The notes below the pieces were generated by a model, which was not told the DNA's origin, ran no database searches, and saw only the letters and a list, made by a program, of their open reading frames with translations. This document shows positions 1 to 10,623 of a stretch of DNA of 64,000 nt, in pieces (within the stretch, counting starts at the first letter, position 1; each line of letters opens with the position of its first letter). The DNA is from Lophium mytilinum. Lineage: Eukaryota; Ascomycota; Dothideomycetes; Mytilinidiales; Mytilinidiaceae. The position numbers and the translations under genes are program-made. Location of the stretch: NCBI GenBank assembly GCA_010093605.1, contig MU004196.1, forward strand, positions 832,255-896,254, given 5' to 3'.

Positions 1-832
1 TGGCTGCGGCGTTGGGGCGTCCGCCAGGGTTGTGATACTGCTCGAGGTTGGTCTGGAACGGAGTATTGGCGGCGCCGCTGTTGGGCTTCTCGCCGACGGC
101 AGAGCCAGTGCCCATCATCAGATCGTTGTTGTCGTCGTCGCTCATGCGCTTCTTGCGGCCCCAGACGCGCCAGGCGACGAGGGCAAGACCGCCGAGCACG
201 ATGGCTCCACCGACGCCGCCAACCACACCACCGATGATGCTCTTGGTCTTGCTGCTCATGCCACCACTACCACTGCTGTTGCCAGAGGTGTTAGGAGAGG
301 CGGTTTGGGTTGCGAAGCCGGTGGTTTTGGCGACAGTGCGGCTGGCGGTTTGGGTTTCGACGAAGGTGGAGCTGCCGCTGACGATTGTGGTAACGGTCAC
401 GAATTGCTCGACGGATGTTTGAACGAGAGCCGAGGTGTAGAGCGACGGGGCTGCAGAGGTCTTCGTTGTCTTAGGAGCGGCGGAAGAGGCACCTTTGGAG
501 GACGCAGCAGCAGGAGTCGATGAAGCATCGTCGGATGAGGCGGCTGACGACGCGGCGACCGATGAGGGCTCTGGGGTTGCAGACGTAACGGCGTCAGAGG
601 TTACGGCCGCGCTCGAGGGCGTTGGAGTCGCTGATGGGGTGTCCGCCGGTGTGCTCGATGCCACTGGGGTCTCGCTGGACGCCGCGGAAGAGGGAGTAGG
701 AGTGGCAGAGGAAACGCCAGTACCGACGGCTTGCCTCTTGTCGTAGTGCATGTATGCCGCGATGCCATCGAGGTCAAGCGCGGATGTCAGGGCCAGAAGG
801 GCCAGGAGGGTGAGCAGAACCCACGACTTCAT
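1..832 (-). CDS. Mid2/Wsc-like single-pass cell-wall sensor, C-terminus cut by the window edge
   Basis: The frame opens at an ATG at 832 and stays open to base 1, so the C-terminus lies outside the window. The product starts with a clear signal peptide (MKSWVLLTLLALLALTSA). A Ser/Thr/Ala/Pro-rich stretch of about 150 residues follows, typical of an O-mannosylated extracellular stalk. Next comes a Gly/Ser linker and one membrane segment (IIGGVVGGVGGAIVLGGLAL, about residues 205-228). After it are a basic stop-transfer stretch (WGRKKR) and an acidic, Asn-rich cytoplasmic tail. This is the layout of fungal Mid2- or Wsc-type wall-stress sensors that signal to Rho1. No WSC cysteine domain is visible, so Mid2-like is the better label. 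It could instead be a generic SKG6/axial-budding-type transmembrane protein. The family call is moderate and the membrane topology is strong. Confidence 0.8.
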   Translation of the reverse strand, partial: MKSWVLLTLLALLALTSALDLDGIAAYMHYDKRQAVGTGVSSATPTPSSAASSETPVASSTPADTPSATPTPSSAAVTSDAVTSATPEPSSVAASSAASSDDASSTPAAASSKGASSAAPKTTKTSAAPSLYTSALVQTSVEQFVTVTTIVSGSSTFVETQTASRTVAKTTGFATQTASPNTSGNSSGSGGMSSKTKSIIGGVVGGVGGAIVLGGLALVAWRVWGRKKRMSDDDNNDLMMGTGSAVGEKPNSGAANTPFQTNLEQYHNPGGRPNAAA

Positions 833-1927
833 TTTGGTGGTGGATGGCGATGGAGAACGAGAGGAGATATTTGCTGTAGTGATGAACGACTCTCGGTGGT
901 GTGTCAGCTGTGTCAGGGAGATCCTGGATGGAAGTCCGCTGGTAAGGGGTAAATCGGGACGTGTACGCGAGAGGTTAATGGGGGGAGTTGGAAGGGGTTA
1001 AAAAGTCAACGAGAGAGAATCAAATGGACGTGAATGAGAAAGCAGCGAGTGTGGGAGCAACGGCTGGCTCGGGTGGTGTGGGTGGTGACTGAGCAGCGAA
1101 CGGAAGGGTTTTTGGTGCCGCTAAGAGGACAACGCGCAGCAGGCCCCATCACGAGACGCCAAAAATAGACACATATAGCGCATTCATGGCACCGTTCAAC
1201 ACCGTCTGGGGCGCCCTAAGAGCGATCAGGCTTGCAGACTGTCGTATTCGAACGCTTCAACGAGTATCAGAGCACTTCAAGCGGTGCTACGCCAGTGTAC
1301 CCAAGCGCGAAGGGAGTGTTGACCTTAGGAATGGACTTCGTACATATCCGTAGACTGCCACTGAAGGCCTTCTTCGGACGCTCTTTGTGCACTGCTATTT
1401 TATGTTCAAGGGAGCCTGCTTGTGCTATTGTATCCTAGACGGCCGAGTCCTTTTCATGTTTCTATCCCCGATGTACATACACACTATAGGATGTGTTTGC
1501 TTAGAACCGCCTAAGGGTCTCTAGTACGTTATAGCAATTATACAGCGGCAGTCTGGCAAGCCTCGTATCTCTAGGCCACCCCAGTCAGTGATGAACTATT
1601 CAACAGAGTTCCTTGTGCTATTGTATCCCAAACGGCCGAAGAGTGCAGGACCTCCACCCTCAGCCATTCAGCGCGCCGCGATAGATTTTGATGCTTGAAA
1701 CCTCCCACCACCCGCGTTTCACGGCTCGTCCACTCACCACCCGCCCTTTGCGAGCATTTCGGGCCCACTGCAGTTTTTGACAGCACCGGTGGCGCGCCAG
1801 ACTCGGTCGGCCCACCCTTCACAAGCCAGCGCGGTGCGTCATCGGCTCAACCCGAACGACGACCCTCGTGCAGACTTCTCTCTCTCGCTTTTCGCGCCAA
1901 TCCCGCTGCCCTCCCCTCAACTCCACC
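833..1927. other. Intergenic region between two divergent genes
   Basis: This holds the 5' flanks of the Mid2-like gene (-) and the PQ-loop gene (+). A 28-bp near-repeat (TTGTGCTATTGTATCC core) sits at 1419-1446 and again at 1612-1639 with three differences. No coding frame with a plausible ATG and family resemblance was seen. Confidence 0.5.
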
Positions 1928-3027
1928 ATGTCCATAAGCGGTGCCCCAGCACTCGCAGCGATGCTGCATTTGACGCCCCACGAGGCCCTTTCCGGCGTCT
2001 TTGGCTCTGTCTCATTGGCCTCTTGGATCTTCCTCTTGGTACATTACCTAAATGAACTTCCCCTCATGCTCCCGCTAACCCGCTAATAGGTCCCGCAATT
2101 GATCGAGAACTATAAACAGGGCTCCGCAGACGGCATATCGCTTGCCTTTTTGGCCGTCTGGTTCATTGGCGACATCACCAACCTCGCCGGAGCTCTGTGG
2201 GCTGGCCTCGTGCCCACCGTCACTGCCCTGGCTGTTTATTTCTGCTTCGCGGATCTAATTTTAATTAGCCAATGCCTGTATTACAACTTCAAAAACTCGT
2301 GGAAAGCGAGAAAGGCATCCACCAGGTCGACCCAGACTACAGATAGCGCAGAGCAGCCGCTGCTTGGGCGGCGCGATAGCAATATCGGACTTCCAGGTTC
2401 TCACAGGAGACGCTCGTCTGCGAGGAGCCACAGAGAAAGCGTCAATCGGAGAGACTCTCTTGCGTCGATTGTGGAGGAGGAATCCGGTGGCCGGGAGTGG
2501 GTCAAGAATGCCTTGAGCATAATCGGGGTGGTGGCCGTGGGGACAGCCGGCTGGGCTATTGCGTGGAAGACGGGCGTCTGGAAACCCACACCTCTGAATG
2601 ATGATGCTGGGACTACTGAAGTAGCATTGGGGGCTCAGATCCTAGGTTACGCCAGTGCTGTATGCTACCTTGGGTATGTCGGTCACTTTTGTCTATGAGT
2701 ACACAGCCATGCTGACATGTCATAGCGCCCGAATTCCTCAGATTATCAAGAACCAGCGGGAGAAGTCTTGCGAAGGTCTATCTCTGCTCTTCTTCATGCT
2801 CTCTTTGCTCGGAAATGCTACTTACGGCGCAGGAGTAAGACCAGTCCTTCGCCTATACTCTATATGCATGCTTACAGGCACAGATTCTCTTCCACTCTGT
2901 CGAGAAGGAATACTTCCTCACCAACCTCCCTTGGCTCATTGGCTCCCTCGGAACCATGGTAGAAGATGCAACCATCTTCGTCCAGTTCCGCATGTACGGC
3001 GACAATTCCCCGTCCGCCGTTGTATAA
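1928..3027 (+). CDS. Vacuolar PQ-loop cationic amino-acid transporter (Ypq1/Rtc2-like)
   Basis: There are four exons: 1928-2038, 2090-2673, 2726-2834 and 2884-3027. The introns are GT-AG and phases agree; the product is 315 residues. Two PQ motifs are visible: VPQL at the start of exon 2 (about residue 39) and IPQI at the start of exon 3 (about residue 235). Each lies in a three-helix PQ-loop repeat, giving a seven-helix protein. A long Ser/Arg-rich cytoplasmic loop (about residues 105-180) separates the repeats, as in yeast Ypq1-3 and human PQLC2. Those relatives export lysine and arginine from the vacuole or lysosome. The start codon is the first ATG of the open frame and directly precedes the first hydrophobic helix. 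The family is clear; substrate and membrane are inferred from it. Confidence 0.9.
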
Positions 3028-3632
3028 GAACACTTTGATCTCGGAAAATATATACACGATGTATACAATGATACTCGATACCCTGACCGCGCTTATGGGT
3101 TATAATTGATAAGATCTGGAGTTTGTAGGCAGCAAAATCGTCCACGCTTGGGATTGGTCTGGAAAATCGCAGAATACAGTACTTTGCCATTAATATCTGT
3201 ACAATTTACTGCTACTGTTCGTCGCCCTCTAACTTACTGTTAGAAACGCGGATACACTTTCCATCTGCGTACACCCTGCTGACGTTGCTCTGGAGTTTAC
3301 TAGTTGTCGGAAATGTCAAGCTTCTCCTATTCGGAATGCTGAAATACTATGGGACTCCTCATGCAGCGGTAAAGGAGTGCATGCATACTTACAAAGTGTC
3401 ATTCTATGCACCTTGACGTGTCTTGTGCTTGAGGCGTAAACAGACTTGCGAGCCTCGCCGGTTAGTAGGTCCCAGGAACAACAACTGCTTGATTTCAAAA
3501 GGCGGACTATGAAACGCAAGAGGTTCGTGCCCAAGTTGCTCGCAATTCCCGAAATGTCTGCTAGTAGCTAAACTAGTTCCACATCAAGCTAATCCATAGG
3601 GTCTTTAACTTACTATATTTTGCTCATCATCA

Positions 3633-3885
3633 AATCAACCCATGGGTGGTCCAGTCGGCCGGCTGGTCCATTCCCATAGTCTAGGGGAGTCTTGATGATG
3701 TCCCTCTCATACCGTTGACACTGCGGTGCTCGCACCTTGGGGCCTAGACTGTGGGATTTCCCATTCCCATAATCCAGGGGAGTCTTGATGATGTCCCTCT
3801 CATACCGTTGACACTGCGGTGCTCGCACCTTGGGGCCTGGATTGTGGGATGCATCTTGGGTTCGAACCTTGGTTGACCTTTTTTT
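3633..3885 (+). repeat. Possible tRNA-derived (SINE-like) element with internal duplication
   Basis: A good RNA polymerase III A box (TGGTCCAGTCGG, 3647-3658) is followed by a B-box-like GGTTCGAACC (3859-3868) and a T run (3879-3885) that could end a Pol III transcript. TCAACC at 3635-3640 can pair with GGTTGA at 3871-3876, like an acceptor stem. The spacing from A to B box is far longer than in a tRNA, even after removing one copy of the internal 93-bp duplication. It is therefore not a functional tRNA gene. A tRNA-derived SINE or a disrupted tRNA relic is the best reading. Chance matches cannot be excluded. Confidence 0.3.
3669..3850. repeat. Tandem duplication, two copies of a 93-bp unit
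   Basis: Copy 1 (3669-3761) and copy 2 (3762-3850, slightly shorter) are nearly identical. Both contain GTCTTGATGATGTCCCTCTC and then CACTGCGGTGCTCGCACC. Differences are mostly C/T or G/A transitions (TAGTCTAGG versus TAATCCAGG, CTAGACT versus CTGGATT). The period is 93 bp. Confidence 0.9.
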
Positions 3886-3900
3886 GCTCTTTTTGCTTTG

Positions 3901-3919
3901 CTCTCTCTCTCTCTCTCTA
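3901..3919. repeat. CT dinucleotide microsatellite
   Basis: About nine CT repeats follow the T-rich stretch downstream of the tRNA-like element. This could be its tail. Confidence 0.9.
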
Positions 3920-4712
3920 TGCATCCTACGTATCGCTCTCTCCACCTGCGCTGGTTGGATTAAGTCACGTTACTCCGAGTTCCGTCATCTATAAAACCTT
4001 CCACAGCTCTCGCATCCTAGAGACAGGATAGTCTTTTCGGACTAGTCACACCCGGAGTATCACGACAAAATGGAGGACTTGAAGAAGAACCTCCTACACG
4101 GGCGCATGGGTCGTTTGGGCCATCAACTGTGTCTGCGAATCGATCCCATGTCTGTAGCAGAAGAAGTGCTTGGTCCATTGGCCACAGGTGCGAGATATCA
4201 ATGTTGCTAATCATCGCCATCTTCAGACACACATTCTCGCCATCCACAAAACTCGCTAGAGATCTTCGGTCTCAGATACGTTCAGCATTCTTACTCCATG
4301 TCTGTGATAATCTTAACACGATAACCTTGATAATCATAGAGCCATAACGACGCTCACCATCATCTCCTACCCGTTCTACTCCCCTCTCCATTGTCCTGGG
4401 CAAACACTTTTGTTGATGGCCAGCCTGCGAATCCCACTCCGCCTCTCCATATCTAAGTTCGTACCAAGTGTTGTTGATAACGAACCCACCAATCCACTTC
4501 TCATGGATGATATAATGTGCACATTTTGAAACACCCCACAAACCCCAGCCGAGCCATCAGGCGCGGCGACGGCTTATTTGAACCACCCGACCAGAGCAGC
4601 CATGAAACCGCTCCCCGCGCTGACTTGAACTCGCGACCACCACCTCCTCCTTGTTTGGAAAAGAGGCAGAGAGCCCGCAGTGGAAACTTTATAGGTAGAA
4701 GATTGCCACAGA

Positions 4713-4887
4713 CACGTGAGAGCGTGGAGGCACGTGTACACAGCTGGCTTCCTGAGCTGCAAGGCTCCAGGCTGAACGCCGTATTAGCGGTGAACATCCC
4801 AAGCAAGATCTAGAGTCCATGAGGGAGCGTGAGATCATGGGAATCTCACGTGAGCCCGTGAAATACAGGGGTTGGGAGGGTATAAAG
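4713..4887 (+). promoter_or_regulatory. Three CACGTG E-boxes followed by a TATA box, with no recognisable gene downstream
   Basis: CACGTG occurs at 4713-4718, 4731-4736 and 4847-4852. TATAAAG follows at 4881-4887. This is the order expected of a bHLH-regulated promoter reading rightward. The only frame downstream starts at an ATG near 4952 and would give about 80 residues without recognisable features. It could drive a non-coding RNA or a small protein, or be chance. Confidence 0.35.
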
Positions 4888-5653
4888 CTCCAGCTTCTGC
4901 GGGTTGGAGTCTTCAGAGTTCGAGGGGTTGTTTTGGAGCTTGTTCAATACTGTATGCGGCGCAACATAATGGTGTGGTGGAGTTGCGGAGGAGTTTTGGT
5001 GGTTCAAAAATCGGAGATGAAGATTGAATGGAGGTTGGTCTTTGAAAACAGATGTCCGAGTATATCATGGAGTGGTTGGAGCGCAGTGCAAACTCAGCAC
5101 TATGTACTCACAATGGTGCGCGAGACTGGGGGAAAGGTGGTGATGACGATGGTGATGGGGAACAGCAATGCTGAATGTATAGGAAATTGTTGAGATGAGG
5201 ATTTAAGGTTTGCAGCATTAATGTATCAAATTATTCCTAGGCGGCCTCCAGCTCTTTGCTTCAAGGATGGCGAGCATCCTTGTCTTTTACCGTGTCGAAC
5301 TCCTCATCCATGGTCTCGCGAATTGCATGCTATTGAACAGACCACACTCGATGGGTCTATAGTGTCTACAATTTTACCACACACCCATCCAAGCCATGTG
5401 GATAGGTGAAGTCATGTTTTGCTCTACATAGTGATGCTCAAAGCCTGCGGCGGAAAAACATGGACTTGCTGATGTTGCTTGTATAGACGAGGCTCAAACA
5501 TGTCATGACACGACAGGTCTGGATACACTGAAGTATGAGCTGGCAGCATAATGCCATCGTGCGTTCATGTGTCTGCCATATGAAATGTTGTCAAGTGGCA
5601 CAGTGAAGATGTCCACTTGAAACGAGGCGCCGTTCCTGACTAGCCCCTTTGCA

Positions 5654-5662
5654 TATAAATAG
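5654..5662 (+). promoter_or_regulatory. TATA box of the CFEM-like gene
   Basis: TATAAATAG lies about 260 bp upstream of the ATG at 5924. A pyrimidine-rich leader, typical of highly expressed fungal genes, lies between them. Confidence 0.5.
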
Positions 5663-5923
5663 TTTCTTGGCAAAACCTCCCCTAACCGCGACAGAACGCC
5701 CATACCTCTCCGACCTTCACACCACACCTGAACGTTTCGAAACGTCAACACACTCATTCACTTTCTTTCCCCTTTGACCTATACGGTTCCTTCTTTACCT
5801 GTCGCTCTTTTACAGGCCTTTACCATCTTTTTATCTACACGCGTCTACCCGACAAAATCATTCTCAACCTCATACCAATACCACGAATCCTTCGACCCGC
5901 TACCCATTCCCAATACATTCGAT

Positions 5924-6797
5924 ATGTTCTCCAAGTCTATCTTCGTCTTCGCGTTCCTCGCCGTCGCCAAATTGGCCGTCGCGACCCCTCCCGCGTGTCT
6001 CCTCGGCGCTATAGCGTACGTCTCTTGGTTCCGGCGCCTAAGGGCTAGACATAGGAATCGGGCTGACACACATCCAGGACCCAGGACGACCCGTCCAAGG
6101 TTAGCGAAATCTGCAAGAACAGCAAGATGAGCGGCTACATCAGCAGCGCGTGCGGCGACTCGACCCAACAGGCCATGAGCGCCTTCTCTGCAGTTTGCAA
6201 GGAAGCTGGCGTCACAGTCGGTATGTAAACCCTCTTCTTTCAGAACCACAATTGCCACTATGAGCTACGGCCTACCTACACAAACAAAATACACAACAAA
6301 CTACACTCCTCGACGATCTCCACACCCATAAATCACGTACCTCATCCACATCATACACCCAACGCACAACAGCCATATTAATGGAAAACCAACCACCAGC
6401 CACCTCCTCCTCCTCCGCCTCGGCCTCGTCAAGCTCCCACTCCGGCTCCTCCAAGACTAACTCCGGAACAGCGACCTCGGTCTCGGCCTCTTCCTCCGCC
6501 AGCGCCACGGGCAAGTCCACCGCAACCCACTCCGCCAAATCCGCGTCCATCACCGAGCACGCTTCCACCTCCCTCGTCGTCTACACCTCCGCCTCCTTCG
6601 ACTCTGCATGCTCCTGCACCAAGACTGCTGCCATCACCAGCACCGAGGTTTCAGGCCCCACGGGCCTCGCGACCGTGGCCACCGGCACCGCGACTGGCAC
6701 GGGTGTGCCGCAGAGCACCGGCGCGGCAGGACGATTGGAGATGGGCGCGTTTGCGGCGATGGCGGGAGTGGTGGCTGGTATGTTTGCTGTGTTGTAA
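5924..6797 (+). CDS. Small secreted GPI-anchored Ser-rich protein with CFEM-like four-cysteine domain
   Basis: Three exons, 5924-6015, 6078-6220 and 6373-6797, give 219 residues. The order is signal peptide (MFSKSIFVFAFLAVAKLAVA), a domain of about 60 residues with four cysteines (PPACLL, EICKN, SACGD, AVCKEAG), a long Ser/Thr/Ala-rich stalk, and a hydrophobic C-terminus (FAAMAGVVAGMFAVL) typical of a GPI-anchor signal. The cysteine domain resembles CFEM-type proteins but has four rather than eight cysteines in the N-terminal part. Two more cysteines (CSC) lie in the stalk. Such proteins sit in the plasma membrane or wall. Haem binding is known for some CFEM proteins but cannot be claimed here. 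The first intron junction was chosen because it keeps the frame through TQDDPSKV; the last intron (152 nt) is less certain. Confidence 0.7.
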
Positions 6798-7253
6798 ATT
6801 GCGAGATGGGCATAATAGCGCGGTGAGAGAGGGTAGTGAGAGGTGTTGGTGGAAGCGGAGTCCTGGATCACAACGAACGGGCAGGAGCTGTCGGAGGGAG
6901 TTTCTTGTACTCACTAGAAGAGCTGAATTGTGCAGAGGTAGCGAAGAGGCAAGGTTGTTGCGTTGCAGCTGGATCGAGTACATGAACATAAGATTAGCAG
7001 CAATTGGACCATCCGCACTCGTGCGATACTGTATACTATATCAAGATTGCCGTGCTCCTCGACCTCAGAATGAGACTTTGAAACAGCGTGAACACGTATC
7101 GCTACCTCGTGAAGATGAGACTGCCTCAGGGCTCGCTTGTGACCACTGTAGGTGACAAGAGATTCACATGGTCAAAATCACTGCACTGTTTGAAACTGAT
7201 GTATGATACTGGATATATGGGTTTTATTTCTGTTTCTCGTTCATCAGCAGGTC
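6798..7253. other. Convergent 3' intergenic region
   Basis: This lies between the ends of the CFEM-like gene (+) and ALG11 (-). No further feature was seen. Confidence 0.5.
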
Positions 7254-9084
7254 TCAAGATTTCCTAGCCCTACGTTCCTGCAACTGCACCAGCCGCTCCA
7301 TATTCCCGATCCACTTCTCCGCGAATATGCGGTCCGTGAAGCGGAGCGCGGACTTGCGTGCGCGAAGACGCATGGCGCTCGTCTCAGCCGGGGAAAGCGA
7401 TAGCGCTTGAGCAAAGGCAGAGGCGTATTCCTCCACTGTGCTTGCATGGAAGCCTATATGATAACTCATATTAGCCAAGTAACACTCATTCATTCTCATA
7501 TTTCAGGGGTCAAATCTCACCAGTCGGCTCCCCATCGATATCAACAACGATATCCAACTTCGGCCCTCCAGAGTCGTTCACCACGCTAATGAGGCCGGCG
7601 GCTTGATACTCGACCACCCCAATACCAAAATGCTCGTTCCACATCCCATTCACGCCGACCGAGGCGCGCTGCAGCCAGTCGAGGATCTGCGGCCAGCTTG
7701 CGTCGCACACGAACTCTATTTTTTCTTTGATCTTGCGCTCGTGCGCGAGCAGGCGGAGGTTGTAGACGCGGGTGGCGTCGTCGCTGTCCCGCACCGAGCC
7801 TACGAGCACAAGTTTAGGGGGGGTGTTCGGGAAAGAAGGAAACGCGTTGTGTTTCGCGACTAGCTTCGCGAAGGCTTCTATGATCAACGTGTGGTTCTTC
7901 TCTGGGCGGAACTGCGCGATGTAGAGGATCGTTGGGCCGCGTTTGCTCTCGCTCTCGGGGGAGACGTCGATGCCGTCAGTGAGCTCTTCGACGGCGACGG
8001 GGGGGAAGACGACGTCGATGTCGGTTTCGGAGGCTTTGATGGACCGTAGGCGGCGGGCGCGCCGTGGGGCCCAGAGAGAGCGGATGTGGGATTGCGTCCA
8101 GGTGGAGTTGGTCATGACGACGTCGATGGTGCTGCCGACGAGGCAGTAGAGGCGCGCGAAGAGGGACCAGTAGTGGCGCTTTGCGAAGCCCTTCCAGCCT
8201 ACGCCAGCGCCGGCGTTTACGCCTTGGCCGTCGGAGGAGAGAGAGGCGAGCATGTCGGTGGAAATCGTGGGGTAGTGGACGTATGCGCTTGTGGGGACGG
8301 CGGGAAAGAGGAAGGTGGAGAGAGCGAGGGCGAAGGCATAGCCCATGGTGTCGATGAAGATGTCTGGGACGAGAAGGCTAAAGGCGTCGTAGGCAAGGAT
8401 CAGGGAGCCGAGGGACTGCCCTAGGAGTGTGAAGTGTGGCCATGTGCTGCTGAGAACGTAGCGGCGGGTCGAGAGGTAGAGGAAGTGAACGGTTGGGGGG
8501 TGGAGGTGGATATTGAAGCGATTCTGGCCGTATCAGCTTGACTGTTCATGCCAGGCAGGGAGTAGACGGCATACCGCTACTCGCTTTAGTATGGCTGCCT
8601 TGTCCACATCGTGGTCGCCAGTGTATACAACGCAGACGGCATCCGGCCAGCGTTTCTGGTTCGCTCGTATAGCAGCCCAGAGAACGCGTTCTCCCCCGCC
8701 TCCAGCATTACTTGGGCGTGAGAATCAGCTCCGTGCTCCTGCTACAAGCCCAGGACCCGATGCTCACCAGAAAGGGTGAAAGAATCCCATGATACCTTTC
8801 CAGTCCTCCCGCCCTTTCGCTCCGTTGGCGGCTGTACCGGCAGCATAACCTTCCACTTCCTCCCAGTCGTCATCGCCGTTGGTCAGAGCTCCTTTTGAAT
8901 GAGTGGCAGCGTAGGCCCGCTGCTCAGACTTGACCCTAGCCAGCAAGAGCTCTTTGCGGACACGGGAAGCTCGTCGGAGGTAGTAGCCCACTACCTGTCC
9001 TAGCGAGCCTAGAAGATATAGGCCGAAGAAATAAGCCAGAACTACAGGAATGCTCAGCCAGAGAAATAGAAACGAGAGATTCAT
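7254..9084 (-). CDS. ALG11: GDP-Man:Man3GlcNAc2-PP-dolichol alpha-1,2-mannosyltransferase ALG11
   Basis: Four exons, read from the right: 8768-9084, 8575-8710, 7521-8523 and 7254-7453. They encode 551 residues. The enzyme adds the fourth and fifth mannoses to the dolichol-linked N-glycan precursor on the cytosolic face of the ER. An N-terminal membrane anchor ([20 protein letters not shown]) is followed by the glycosyltransferase start [20 protein letters not shown], split by intron 1. The GT4-type C-terminal half has [23 protein letters not shown] and a nucleotide-sugar-binding Glu. The ATG at 9084 is used because the open frame upstream of it has no other ATG. The gene is head to head with COX18; 293 bp separate the starts. 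Confidence 0.95.
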
Positions 9085-9377
9085 GGCGAGCAGCACGGGG
9101 GTATCAAGACGAGGAAAAAAGAAGCGTAGCTGCCATGGGACTAGGGACGTCGACAAAGTATCGATGCCTGGTAGGTATTCGCGGGCGTGAGTGGTGGTCG
9201 ATCTAGGATCACGTGTCGCAAGCTTCACCGCCTTTGCGGAGGTCGGGAGAGAACTAGAGAAGCTTTATTGCAGCAGACCTCGAAGCATCCCTCTTAACGC
9301 CTGCATAGCATCATCCTCGTCACCTTCTTCACCATAGTCGCTCTTTTTCTGGTCCCCACTACTCGCTCCGTCGCCCA
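9085..9377. promoter_or_regulatory. Shared ALG11/COX18 divergent promoter region
   Basis: Only 293 bp separate the two start codons, so both 5' leaders and promoters must share this stretch. No clear TATA box was seen. Confidence 0.5.
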
Positions 9378-10394
9378 ATGCTCCCGTGTCGAATTACAGT
9401 GCGGCCAAGCTCCCACTTGCTCACATCTCCCCGACATCTCCTTCTGCGCCCCCGCCAGCGAGCCTTCCATCCATCATCGTCTCGCCATGGCGGCGTTGTC
9501 GACCTACTTACAGGCAACGCCCATGTCCTTTACGATGGAATGCATTCTCTAGGCCTCCCTTGGGCTTGCGCAATTCCAGCAAGTGCGCTGTTTGTGCGAG
9601 TCGTTATCCTAGGCCCAATTTCCTACTGGGGACTCAAACTCAAACGACGGAGAGCCGATATCCAGCCCCTCGCGTCAGCTGCGACAACCATAGCTCTCAG
9701 AAACTTACACTCAGTAGCGACCAGGGAGGAACGAAGCAACATACCACTCTTGTACGGATCAATCAATAAATGGCAGGAACTAGCTATCAAAACCCAGCGT
9801 CACCGATGGAAAGCTAGCTTAACCTACGGCTTTGTCCCAGTCATCATGCAGCTTCCCGTCTTCTTGATCATGGCGGAAGCCCTTCGACAGAAACTTGCAC
9901 TTGGCAGAGGCCTACTTGGGATGATAATCATTGGCATGGGCAATACTCTCCATAACATATCTCATGCTGTCAGTGGCAAGGAAAGTCCCGCGTGGGAAGA
10001 CACGATGATCAAAATCAAGGAGCATCAAATGGAGGACTCATTCTTCGAGCCCAGTCTCGCGGACGGAGGCATACTCTGGTTCCCAGACCTGACCGTCGCA
10101 GATCCGATACACTGCCTGCCCTTGGTCATATCTTTCCTTACCTTTTACAACGTCTGGAGTGGATCACGAAATGCGGCGTCGTCAAGGCTGACTCGTCCAT
10201 TGTTAGTGCTTGCTCTCTGCATGGGCCCGATACTCTGGGACGCCCCCGCTGCTCTACTGCTCTACTGGATAGGGAGCAACGTGTCTGCTTCAGTCGTTAA
10301 TAAGGGCTTAGAATGGAAGTGGCCTGTGAGAATACCCCCGAAGGCATGCAAACGGCCGCTATTGATACCACGTCGGAGGTTCAACTTGTCGTAA
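9378..10394 (+). CDS. COX18: Mitochondrial inner-membrane insertase COX18 (Oxa1 family)
   Basis: A single exon encodes 338 residues. The first ~40 residues are rich in Arg, Ser and Leu with no acidic residue (MLPCRITVRPSSHLL...), a good mitochondrial presequence. The membrane core follows the YidC/Oxa1/Alb3 pattern: a first helix near WACAIPASALFVRVVILGPI, a basic matrix loop (LKLKRRRADIQ), then YGFVPVIMQLPVFLIMAEAL and two further helices near the C-terminus. Length and motifs match Cox18, which exports the Cox2 C-terminal tail for cytochrome c oxidase assembly. Oxa1 itself has a longer coiled-coil C-terminal tail, which is absent here. The ATG at 9378 is the first in frame. Confidence 0.85.
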   Translation: MLPCRITVRPSSHLLTSPRHLLLRPRQRAFHPSSSRHGGVVDLLTGNAHVLYDGMHSLGLPWACAIPASALFVRVVILGPISYWGLKLKRRRADIQPLASAATTIALRNLHSVATREERSNIPLLYGSINKWQELAIKTQRHRWKASLTYGFVPVIMQLPVFLIMAEALRQKLALGRGLLGMIIIGMGNTLHNISHAVSGKESPAWEDTMIKIKEHQMEDSFFEPSLADGGILWFPDLTVADPIHCLPLVISFLTFYNVWSGSRNAASSRLTRPLLVLALCMGPILWDAPAALLLYWIGSNVSASVVNKGLEWKWPVRIPPKACKRPLLIPRRRFNLS

Positions 10395-10623
10395 TATAGC
10401 TTTGAGAATGCGTATAAAAACACAGATAGCGTGTGTGCCTCAAAGATAGGAGCTTAGATTCTGAACTGTGGATTAGTTGGGTGTCATTTCTCTGTCAAGA
10501 GAGCCTGCCACGCACGTCAAGATAATTACTTCAAAACGCCAACTTCACTCAACAATCATCTCGAGATACAGAGTACCGGTACAGTGACTAACTATGGTAG
10601 ACCATTAAAGACTGTCGTGCGTC

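Larger units (their letters stand above)
3028..5923. other. Gene-free stretch of 2.9 kb
   Basis: No conserved coding sequence was found. It contains the tRNA-like/duplicated element at 3633-3885, a CT microsatellite, an E-box/TATA cluster at 4713-4887 and, at its end, the promoter of the CFEM-like gene. Short ORFs here show no recognisable motif. Confidence 0.5.

Noticed and set aside
4560-4660. A minus-strand GAGTTCAAGTC stretch resembling a tRNA B box
   Set aside because: No A box at a sensible distance and no acceptor pairing.
9085-9228. N-terminal extension of ALG11 to position 9228
   Set aside because: It would start at GTG. No ATG lies in the extension, and the family N-terminal anchor begins right after the ATG at 9084.
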